From contig CAKUKL010000135.1 of NCBI GenBank assembly GCA_934662925.1, forward strand, positions 1-5,025: a stretch of DNA of 5,025 bases, in the 5' to 3' direction. Positions 1 through 4,185 of this stretch are shown piece by piece (position 1 is the stretch's first letter; each line of letters opens with the position of its first letter). Origin of the DNA: an uncultured Oscillospiraceae bacterium (GTDB lineage Bacteria > Bacillota > Clostridia > Oscillospirales > Oscillospiraceae). The position numbers and the translations under genes are program-made. The notes under the pieces are model-generated. The model did not search any database. It worked only from the letters and a program-made list of their open reading frames with translations, and had not been told where the DNA came from.

Positions 1-560
1 GCATGGAGAAGCTCTTCACCCAGATCGGCGCGGACGCCGCCGTCCAGACGTGGGAGAGCGCCGGGGTCTGGGGCTCCCTGTCCGACGACGCCGCCGTCAC
101 CAAGGGGGAGAACCTGTTCCCCCGGGTGGACGTGGACGCCGCCCTCAAGGAGCTGGAGGAGGCCGCCGAGGCCGCCAAGAAGGCCGCCCTCCCCGATCTG
201 GAGATCGAGCCCTTCGCGGAGGAGAACGTGGATTTCGAGACCTTCTGCAAGTCCGACTTCCGGGTGGTGAAGGTCAAGGACTGCCAGCCGGTGAAGAAGT
301 CCAACAAGCTGCTGCGGTTCACGCTGGACGACGGCACCGGCACCGACCGGCAGATCCTGTCCGGCATCGCCGCCTACTACAAGCCCGAGGAGCTGGTGGG
401 CAAGACGCTGGTGGCCATCGTCAACCTGCCGCCCCGGAAGATGATGGGGCTGGAGAGCTGCGGTATGCTCATTTCCGCCGTCCACACCGAGAAGGGGGAG
501 GAAAAGCTCCACCTGCTCATGCTGGACGACGCCATCCCCGCCGGCGCGAAGCTGTGCTGA
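1..560 (+). CDS. metG: Methionyl-tRNA synthetase, C-terminal part (partial, 5' end outside window)
   Basis: This is the 3' end of methionyl-tRNA synthetase, the cytoplasmic enzyme that charges tRNA(Met) with methionine using ATP. The reading frame is open to the left edge, so the ATG at position 3 is very probably internal. Numbering from that Met, residues 1-40 are the end of the anticodon-binding helical domain, closing with the family-typical NLFPRVD. An Ala/Glu/Lys-rich linker (about 45-65) follows. Residues about 78-185 form the tRNA-binding OB-fold (Trbp111-like), recognisable from FRVVKV, KKSNKLL, ILSGIA, PEELVGKTLV and a VNLPPRKMMG segment ending in SCGMLISA. This appended domain is typical of Firmicute MetG and supports dimerisation and tRNA affinity. 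The catalytic HIGH and KMSKS motifs would lie upstream. The frame ends in TGA with no frameshift. Identification is firm from the C-terminal domain plus the anticodon-domain end; a free-standing Trbp111-like protein is excluded by the latter. Confidence 0.95.
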   Translation, partial: MEKLFTQIGADAAVQTWESAGVWGSLSDDAAVTKGENLFPRVDVDAALKELEEAAEAAKKAALPDLEIEPFAEENVDFETFCKSDFRVVKVKDCQPVKKSNKLLRFTLDDGTGTDRQILSGIAAYYKPEELVGKTLVAIVNLPPRKMMGLESCGMLISAVHTEKGEEKLHLLMLDDAIPAGAKLC

Positions 561-594
561 GCGCCCCCGCGTCCGCCGGAGGAGCGGCGGGCGC
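561..594 (+). terminator. GC-rich hairpin directly after metG; atypical terminator
   Basis: Immediately after the metG stop, GCGCCC (561-566) pairs with GGGCGC (589-594). The pairing continues with CCGC (567-570) against GCGG (584-587), leaving C588 bulged. A few inner pairs (572-574 with 581-583) close the loop. The stem is strong, but no U-run follows (AGACACCCCC instead), so it is not a canonical intrinsic terminator. It may slow or partly end metG transcription or protect the mRNA 3' end. Confidence 0.35.
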
Positions 595-620
595 AGACAC
601 CCCCGGACTGTTCAAAATTG

Positions 621-627
621 AGAGGTG
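621..627 (+). promoter_or_regulatory. Shine-Dalgarno site fixing a TTG start
   Basis: AGAGGTG lies 7 nt upstream of a TTG codon at 635. The spacing is right, and the TTG is followed at once by a Lys-Lys-Leu signal-peptide start. The next in-frame ATG (683) would remove the signal peptide and leave only the lipobox Gly-Cys, so the TTG is the preferred start. I see no convincing -35/-10 pair in 561-634, so transcription may read through from metG or start within it. Confidence 0.7.
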
Positions 628-634
628 CTGAAGT

Positions 635-1276
635 TTGAAAAAGCTGTTTGTCCTGATCCTGTCCGCAGTCACAGCCATTTCCATGGCGGGCTGTATGCCC
701 AAGAGCCTTGGCGAGGTGGCGCAGAACGCCGGAAGCAATGTGACCGCCAACAACGAGGGCACCGGTGCGGGCTACGCGGAGGACGGTTACGCCGAGGGCT
801 CCATCGGCGACACCATGCATACCTATTTCTTCGACTTTACCATCAACAGCGCGTATACCGGTACGACCTTTGACGGGCTGGTTCCCCCCGAGGGATACAA
901 GTTTGTCGCCGCCGAGGTGACCATCAGGAACGCCACCGGCGTGACCCAGCCCATGAGCCTGCTGGACTTCCAGATCCAGTGGGACGCGGCGGAGGACGAG
1001 GACCCGGACGACGCCTATGACTACCCTCTGGCCGACACTGTTACTAAGGAAGACGGCGATACAGAGTGGGTCTCCCTGTCCGACCGTCAGCTGCCCGCCG
1101 AGTGGGAGCTGGGGGTGGACGAGGAGCGTACCGGCATCCTGCTGTACGCCGTGCCCGAGGCCAGCTCGGAGTATTCCATCGCGTTTATGGAGATCTTCGA
1201 GCCCGAGGGCGACACGGACGATGGGGAATACGGCGACGTGTTCTTTGTCTACTTCAGCGCGGACGAAACGAAATAA
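635..1276 (+). CDS. Secreted lipoprotein with DUF4352-like immunoglobulin-type domain
   Basis: The product is 213 aa, with a TTG start chosen by its Shine-Dalgarno site and signal peptide. Residues 1-20 form a lipoprotein signal: MKK, a hydrophobic core LFVLILSAVTAIS, then MAGC with the lipidated Cys at 20. The product should be exported by Sec, lipidated by Lgt, cut by LspA and anchored on the outer face of the membrane. A short linker rich in Gly, Asn and acidic residues (about 25-58) leads to a beta-rich domain (about 60-213). Segments such as HTYFFDFTINSAY, EGYKFVAAEVTIRNATG and ILLYAVPEASSEYSIAF match the general pattern of DUF4352-type proteins: an exposed strand, then a 'G-x-(K/R)-F-V-x-x-x-V-T-I-x-N' core. 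An acidic insert (EDEDPDDAYDY) and an acidic tail are notable. No catalytic residues are evident and the function is unknown. It sits between metG and tatD, which are often neighbours in Firmicutes. The gene ends TAA TAG (two in-frame stops) just before a terminator. The lipoprotein call is firm; the domain assignment is moderate. Confidence 0.85.
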   Translation: MKKLFVLILSAVTAISMAGCMPKSLGEVAQNAGSNVTANNEGTGAGYAEDGYAEGSIGDTMHTYFFDFTINSAYTGTTFDGLVPPEGYKFVAAEVTIRNATGVTQPMSLLDFQIQWDAAEDEDPDDAYDYPLADTVTKEDGDTEWVSLSDRQLPAEWELGVDEERTGILLYAVPEASSEYSIAFMEIFEPEGDTDDGEYGDVFFVYFSADETK

Positions 1277-1279
1277 TAG

Positions 1280-1307
1280 AAAAGGGCGGCGGACAGCCGC
1301 CCTTTTT
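1280..1307 (+). terminator. Intrinsic terminator of the lipoprotein gene
   Basis: AAAAGGGCGGC (1280-1290) pairs perfectly with GCCGCCCTTTT (1296-1306) around a GGACA loop. The 3' arm runs into a T5 tract (1303-1307). It starts 4 nt after the TAA stop. This is a canonical Rho-independent terminator. Confidence 0.93.
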
Positions 1308-1317
1308 CCGCACAGAC

Positions 1318-1333
1318 GCGGCCGTCCGGCCGC
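1318..1333 (+). repeat. Perfect 6-bp GC hairpin in the tatD leader
   Basis: GCGGCC (1318-1323) and GGCCGC (1328-1333) form a perfect inverted repeat around a GTCC tetraloop. It lies 7 nt upstream of the tatD Shine-Dalgarno sequence and is followed by AAAA rather than T, so it is not a plus-strand terminator. It could be a 5' end stabiliser, a protein-binding palindrome, or chance in GC-rich DNA. No function can be assigned from sequence. Confidence 0.4.
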
Positions 1334-1354
1334 AAAACCCAAGGAGGGAGCTTT

Positions 1355-2122
1355 ATGCTGTTTGACACTCACGCCCATCTGGACGCGGAGCAGTTTGACG
1401 CCGACCGGGACGAGGTCATCGCCGGTCTGCCGGGCCGGGGGATCAGTCTGGTGGTGGACCCGGGCTGCGACCTGCCGTCCAGCCGGAAGGCGGCGGAGCT
1501 GGCGGAGCAATATCCGTTCATTTACGCCGCCGCGGGCATCCACCCGGAGGAGTGCGCCGGGTACCGGGAGAGCGATTTGGACGAGGTGCGCCGTCTGGCG
1601 GCACTGCCTAAGGTAGTGGCCATCGGCGAGATCGGCCTTGACTACTACTGGGCGGAAAATCCCCCCCGGGAGCTTCAGCAGAAGGTGTTCCGGGACCAGA
1701 TGGCGCTGGCGGCGGAGCTGGATATGCCCGTCATCGTCCACGACCGGGAGGCCCATGGAGACAGCCTTGCCATCGTGAAGGAGTTTCCGCAGGTTCGCGG
1801 TGTGTTCCACTGCTACGCGGGCAGCACGGAGATGGCCCGGGAGCTGGTGAAGCTGGGCTGGATGATCTCCTTCACCGGGGTGCTCACCTACAAAAACGCC
1901 CGGAAGGCGGTGGAAACGGCGGCGGCCATCCCCATCGAGCATCTGATGATCGAGACGGACAGCCCGTACATGGCCCCCGTCCCCCACCGGGGCAAGCGGA
2001 ACGACCCGGGCTATGTGGTCCACGTGTGCGAAAAGCTGGCGGAGGTCAAGGGCATTTCCGTGGAGGAGTGCGCCCGGATCACGCGGGAAAACGGCGAACG
2101 GTTTTTCCGGCTGAACCCGTGA
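1355..2122 (+). CDS. tatD: TatD-family metal-dependent DNase/hydrolase
   Basis: The product is 255 aa, the usual length for the TatD/YabD/YcfH family. These are cytoplasmic TIM-barrel amidohydrolase-fold enzymes that use divalent metals and have 3'-5' exonuclease or deoxyribonuclease activity, linked to DNA repair and degradation. The metal-binding signatures are all present: FDTHAHLD with His6 and His8 near the N-terminus, GIHPE (His63), GEIGLDYYW with Glu92, IVHDRE with His129, FHCYAG with His152, and IETDSPY with Asp202. The PHRGKRNDP segment (about 210-218) is the characteristic TatD substrate loop. The ATG start has an excellent AAGGAGGG Shine-Dalgarno site at 1341-1348, 6 nt upstream. 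In Bacillus the orthologue yabD follows metS; here a lipoprotein gene and a terminator intervene. No promoter is visible in the short gap, so the gene may depend on read-through or on a promoter inside the upstream gene. The frame is intact, with no missing catalytic residue. Confidence 0.96.
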   Translation: MLFDTHAHLDAEQFDADRDEVIAGLPGRGISLVVDPGCDLPSSRKAAELAEQYPFIYAAAGIHPEECAGYRESDLDEVRRLAALPKVVAIGEIGLDYYWAENPPRELQQKVFRDQMALAAELDMPVIVHDREAHGDSLAIVKEFPQVRGVFHCYAGSTEMARELVKLGWMISFTGVLTYKNARKAVETAAAIPIEHLMIETDSPYMAPVPHRGKRNDPGYVVHVCEKLAEVKGISVEECARITRENGERFFRLNP

Positions 2123-2129
2123 ATTCGGC

Positions 2130-2158
2130 TTGACAAAACCGGGGCGAACTGATACAAT
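2130..2158 (+). promoter_or_regulatory. Near-consensus sigma-A promoter of the csp gene
   Basis: A perfect -35 box TTGACA (2130-2135) is separated by exactly 17 nt from TACAAT (2153-2158), which matches the TATAAT consensus at five of six positions. A TG one base upstream of the -10 box (2150-2151) adds an extended -10 element. The predicted transcription start is about 2165, giving a leader of about 107 nt to the csp ATG at 2272. The promoter begins 8 nt after the tatD stop, so csp expression should be independent of tatD. It is the only strong promoter I can see in the window, consistent with a highly expressed cold-shock protein. Confidence 0.9.
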
Positions 2159-2190
2159 ACAAGCTGTTGTTTTGATGTATGACTGTATTG

Positions 2191-2233
2191 GTCCGCCCCT
2201 TTCGTACATGAGAAAGGCGCGGACTTTCTTTTT
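2191..2233 (+). terminator. Terminator-like hairpin inside the csp leader (possible attenuator)
   Basis: GTCCGC (2191-2196) pairs with GCGGAC (2219-2224). After a single C-C mismatch (2197/2218), CCTTTC (2198-2203) pairs with GAAAGG (2212-2217), closing an 8-nt loop (2204-2211). TTTCTTTTT (2225-2233) follows at once. This has the form of an intrinsic terminator, yet it lies about 26 nt downstream of the expected csp transcription start and upstream of the csp ribosome site. It may end tatD read-through, act as a conditional terminator for csp, or yield a short RNA of about 68 nt. The hairpin is clear; its regulatory role is inference. Confidence 0.72.
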
Positions 2234-2251
2234 GCTTCAAAACCGCAATTA

Positions 2252-2268
2252 AAATTCAGGAGGAATTT
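2252..2268 (+). promoter_or_regulatory. csp Shine-Dalgarno site set in the loop of an AU-rich palindrome
   Basis: AAATTC (2252-2257) is the reverse complement of GAATTT (2263-2268), and the intervening AGGAG is the core of the csp Shine-Dalgarno sequence AGGAGGA (2258-2264). The ATG at 2272 is 7 nt after the site. If the weak, mostly A-U stem forms, the ribosome site is displayed in the apical loop rather than hidden. This could matter at low temperature. The site itself is certain; the folding is a prediction. Confidence 0.7.
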
Positions 2269-2271
2269 CAA

Positions 2272-2487
2272 ATGACTGGTATCGTGAAATGGTTCAACGC
2301 CGAGAAGGGCTATGGCTTCATCACTCCCGACGACGGCTCCGAGGACGTGTTCGTCCACTTCTCCGCCATCGTGGCCGACGGCTACAAGAAGCTCATCGAG
2401 GGTCAGAAGGTCACCTTCGAGACCGAGCCCGATCCCCGCGGCGCCAAGGGCGTCCGCGCCACCAACGTCGTGGCCGAGGCCGAGTAA
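2272..2487 (+). CDS. csp: Cold-shock-domain protein (CspA family)
   Basis: The product is a 71-aa single cold-shock-domain protein of the CspA/CspB/CspD family. It is a cytoplasmic OB-fold that binds single-stranded RNA and DNA and acts as an RNA chaperone in cold adaptation or normal growth. The sequence opens [17 protein letters not shown], with RNP1 (KGYGFI, residues 12-17) and RNP2 (VFVHF, residues 26-30). Trp7, Phe16, Phe27, His29 and Phe30 supply the aromatic nucleic-acid-binding surface. The C-terminal strand ([12 protein letters not shown]) is typical, and an acidic AEAE ends the protein. It is slightly longer than the Bacillus paralogues (66-67 aa), mainly in the loop after RNP2 (VADGYKKL). 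It is a single-gene unit with its own strong promoter, a long leader and a downstream terminator. Which paralogue it is (cspA, B, C, D) cannot be decided from one copy. Confidence 0.97.
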   Translation: MTGIVKWFNAEKGYGFITPDDGSEDVFVHFSAIVADGYKKLIEGQKVTFETEPDPRGAKGVRATNVVAEAE

Positions 2488-2505
2488 TTTCATCCATTGC
2501 GATCA

Positions 2506-2537
2506 AAAAGGGTCGTCCCAGCCGGGACGGCCCTTTT
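2506..2537 (+). terminator. Intrinsic terminator after csp
   Basis: AAAAGGGTCGTCCC (2506-2519) pairs with GGGACGGCCCTTTT (2524-2537) around an AGCC loop, with one T-G wobble (2513/2530). The 14-bp stem is strong, but the U-tract is only four long (2534-2537, then GCG). Some read-through into the acetyltransferase gene, which starts 31 nt further on and has no visible promoter of its own, is plausible. Confidence 0.9.
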
Positions 2538-2567
2538 GCGCAAAATGCCGGGAAAGGAAGGTTCGGC

Positions 2568-3137
2568 ATGAACATCAGACTGGCGCGCCCGGAGGACGCG
2601 GAGGCGCTTCTGGCCATTTACGGGCAGTATATCGACACGAGCATTACCTTCGAGTATGAGCTGCCCAGCCGGGCGGAGTTTGAGGGGCGCATCCGGGAGT
2701 TTTCCCGGGATTATCCCTATCTCGTGTGCGAGGACGGGGGAAAGATCGTGGGCTACGGCTACGCCCACCGGGCTATGGAGCGGGCGGCTTACCAGTGGAA
2801 CGCGGAGCTGTCCGTCTATCTGGACCGGGACAGCCGGGCGAAGGGACTGGGCAAAAAGCTGTGCCTGCTGCTCATGGAGCTGCTGCGGCTCCAGGGCATC
2901 CGGACGGTGTACAGCGTCGTGACCTCGCCGAATCCCCGCAGCGAGCGGCTCCAGCAGGCGCTGGGATTCGGCGTGGCGGGGGTGTTTCACAGCAGCGGCT
3001 ACAAGGACGGCGCGTGGCACGACGTGATCTGGTTCGAGAAGACTATCGCCCCCTACGACGAGTCCCCCGCGCCCCTGCGCTCCTTCCGGGATATTCCCGC
3101 GGAGCAGACGGAAGCGATCATCCAAAAGTATTGCTGA
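2568..3137 (+). CDS. GNAT-family N-acetyltransferase (Pat/MnaT-like)
   Basis: The product is 189 aa. The ATG at 2568 is preceded by AGGAAGG (2555-2561) at 6-nt spacing. The frame is open further upstream, but that stretch overlaps csp and its terminator and is not family-like. It is a GCN5-related acetyltransferase that should move an acetyl group from acetyl-CoA to an amine. The order is typical of the phosphinothricin/methionine-sulfoximine acetyltransferase (Pat, YncA/MnaT) branch: N-terminal IRLARPEDAEALLAIY, TSITFEYELPS (24-34), GKIVGYGYAHR (58-68), the acetyl-CoA pyrophosphate loop SRAKGLGKKL (R90, G93, G95), the SPNPRSERLQQALGF segment (120-134), and a C-terminal GYKDGAWHDVIWFEK (144-158). 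A tail of about 30 residues follows the core. The substrate is unknown: this branch acts on amino-acid analogues or N-terminal amines, and resistance to any given compound cannot be inferred. A bidirectional terminator lies just after the stop. Confidence 0.92.
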   Translation: MNIRLARPEDAEALLAIYGQYIDTSITFEYELPSRAEFEGRIREFSRDYPYLVCEDGGKIVGYGYAHRAMERAAYQWNAELSVYLDRDSRAKGLGKKLCLLLMELLRLQGIRTVYSVVTSPNPRSERLQQALGFGVAGVFHSSGYKDGAWHDVIWFEKTIAPYDESPAPLRSFRDIPAEQTEAIIQKYC

Positions 3138-3141
3138 AACA

Positions 3142-3174
3142 AAAAATCGGCTGCCCATCGGGCAGCCGATTTTT
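3142..3174. terminator. Bidirectional intrinsic terminator between convergent genes
   Basis: AAAAATCGGCTGCCC (3142-3156) pairs perfectly with GGGCAGCCGATTTTT (3160-3174) around a 3-nt loop. A run of six A (3141-3146) precedes it and five T (3170-3174) close it, so it can end transcription in both directions. It lies between the acetyltransferase stop (3137, plus) and the DUF896 stop (3182, minus) and serves as the shared 3' boundary of both units. Confidence 0.95.
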
Positions 3175-3181
3175 CGCTTTT

Positions 3182-3388
3182 TTATTCCTTTTTGGGCAGC
3201 TTGTGCTGGGTGCCGTCCGGCTCCACCAGATAGGTGTTGTCCAGCTGGCTCATCAGGTTTTTCTTCACGCTGGCGATATATTCCCGCCGCAGGGCGTCCC
3301 GCTCCGCCTGTTCCTCGGCGGTGAGGGTCTCCCCCGCCTTCAACCGGCGGGCGAATTCATTGATGCGGTCGATCTTTTTCTGATCCAT
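3182..3388 (-). CDS. DUF896 (YnzC/UPF0291) small protein
   Basis: The product is a 68-aa basic, highly helical protein. It begins MDQKKIDRINEFARRLKAGE, then continues TLTAEEQAERDALRREYIASVKKNL, matching the DUF896 signature: K-I-x-R-I-N-E-(L/F)-A, K-x-G-x-L-T-x-E-E, then L-R-x-E-Y-(I/L)-x-x-(V/F). In Bacillus YnzC these two halves form a helical hairpin. A short tail (LVEPDGTQHKLPKKE) follows. The biochemical function of the family is unknown; ynzC of B. subtilis lies in the SOS-induced yneA operon. The ATG start overlaps the ylmH stop by one base (TAATG). An AGAGGT Shine-Dalgarno site (3396-3401 on the plus-strand map) sits inside the last ylmH codons, 7 nt away. A longer open frame upstream exists only as an overlap with ylmH and is not used. 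It is the last gene of the minus-strand operon, ending at the shared terminator. Confidence 0.92.
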   Translation of the reverse strand: MDQKKIDRINEFARRLKAGETLTAEEQAERDALRREYIASVKKNLMSQLDNTYLVEPDGTQHKLPKKE

Positions 3389-4185
3389 TACACATACCTC
3401 TCGATCTCGATCATGACACGGCCCTTCCGGGAAGCGCCGCCCACGGTCTTCAGAATGCACTTGCCCAGTCCCCGGCAGGTGAGCACGTCGCCCTCGGCCA
3501 CGGCCTTGTCCGCCTTGGTGCACTCCCGGTGGTTAACGGACACCCGGCCGCCGGAAATGAGGTCGGCGGCCTTGCCCCGGGCGATGGAAAAGCCGGAGGA
3601 CAGCACCGCGTCCAGCCGGAGGGTGGCCACGGTGTCGTGCACCAGCTTCACCTGCACCGGCGCGGGGGTGAGGTCGCTGACGGCCAGCGCCCGGAGACGC
3701 AGGCGGTACCGCCCGGCCTGATCGAACTGGGACAGGATGATGGGGACGGCCTCGGTGAGGGCGACGATCTGCGCCCGGTCGTCCAGCACCAGAATATCGC
3801 CGATCTTCTCCCGTGTCAACCCCGTGCCCATGAGTCCGCCCAGAATATCCCGGTGGGTCAGGCTGGCCCCGGCGGGGAAGACGGCTTCCACCGCCCCCAG
3901 CGGCAGGTCATCGCCGGACACGAAGTCCTCCGGCTCCAGCCAGTCGGGGAGAAAGACGCACACCGTGCGCTCCGCACCCTCGTAGCCGCCGAAAAAGAGG
4001 TGCTTCGGGTGGCCGCAGGCGTTGAGCAGCGGCTCCGCCGCCGCCCGCTGGGCGGGGGTGAGGAACTGGGTGGCGCAGGGGATGGAGCGCTGCTCCGTGC
4101 GCTCCATCTGGTCCAGCACCCGGGCCAGCGCCATGCGCTCCTCCGGGTCCTTGGAGAATTTGTTCAAAAGCTCTGTCTTGTTCAT
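3388..4185 (-). CDS. ylmH: YlmH-type S4-domain RNA-binding protein
   Basis: The product is 265 aa, close to the 250-260 typical of YlmH. The N-terminal part (about 1-80) carries the family pattern RTEQRSIPCATQFLTPAQ and HLFFGGYEGAERTVCVFLPDW. The centre holds the hallmark LTHRDILGGLMGTGLTREKIGDILV (109-133). The C-terminus is an S4 RNA-binding domain (about 188-245: LRLDAVLSSGFSIARGKAADLI, then GRVSVNHREC and EGDVLTCRGLGK). YlmH is a cytoplasmic rRNA/tRNA-binding protein; in B. subtilis it has been linked to ribosome-associated quality control on 50S-peptidyl-tRNA complexes. It is usually found in the ylmDEFGH-divIVA division cluster. Here it lies instead behind an ABC transporter gene, with which it overlaps by 4 nt (ATGA), and ahead of a DUF896 gene. 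Its own Shine-Dalgarno site is weak (an AGAAGAG-like run), so coupled translation is likely. The frame is intact. Confidence 0.93.
   Translation of the reverse strand: MNKTELLNKFSKDPEERMALARVLDQMERTEQRSIPCATQFLTPAQRAAAEPLLNACGHPKHLFFGGYEGAERTVCVFLPDWLEPEDFVSGDDLPLGAVEAVFPAGASLTHRDILGGLMGTGLTREKIGDILVLDDRAQIVALTEAVPIILSQFDQAGRYRLRLRALAVSDLTPAPVQVKLVHDTVATLRLDAVLSSGFSIARGKAADLISGGRVSVNHRECTKADKAVAEGDVLTCRGLGKCILKTVGGASRKGRVMIEIERYV

Noticed and set aside
377..2209. Very long (about 610-codon) minus-strand open frame antisense to metG, the lipoprotein gene and tatD
   Set aside because: Its translation is rich in Arg, His, Gly and Leu with no recognisable domain, and it covers three well-supported plus-strand genes. 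Long antisense frames are expected where codon third positions are strongly G/C-biased.
2289..2567. Possible N-terminal extension of the acetyltransferase
   Set aside because: The frame is open upstream, but it overlaps csp out of frame and passes through a terminator. The ATG at 2568 has a good ribosome site and begins the GNAT fold exactly where expected.
2490..3158. Minus-strand frame of 222 codons opposite the acetyltransferase gene
   Set aside because: It reads through the csp terminator and the GNAT gene in antisense, has no motifs, and is explained by GC-biased codon use.
3389..3523. Possible N-terminal extension of the DUF896 protein
   Set aside because: The extra 45 codons lie wholly inside ylmH in another frame. 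The family starts at the MDQKKIDRIN segment, which has its own Shine-Dalgarno site.
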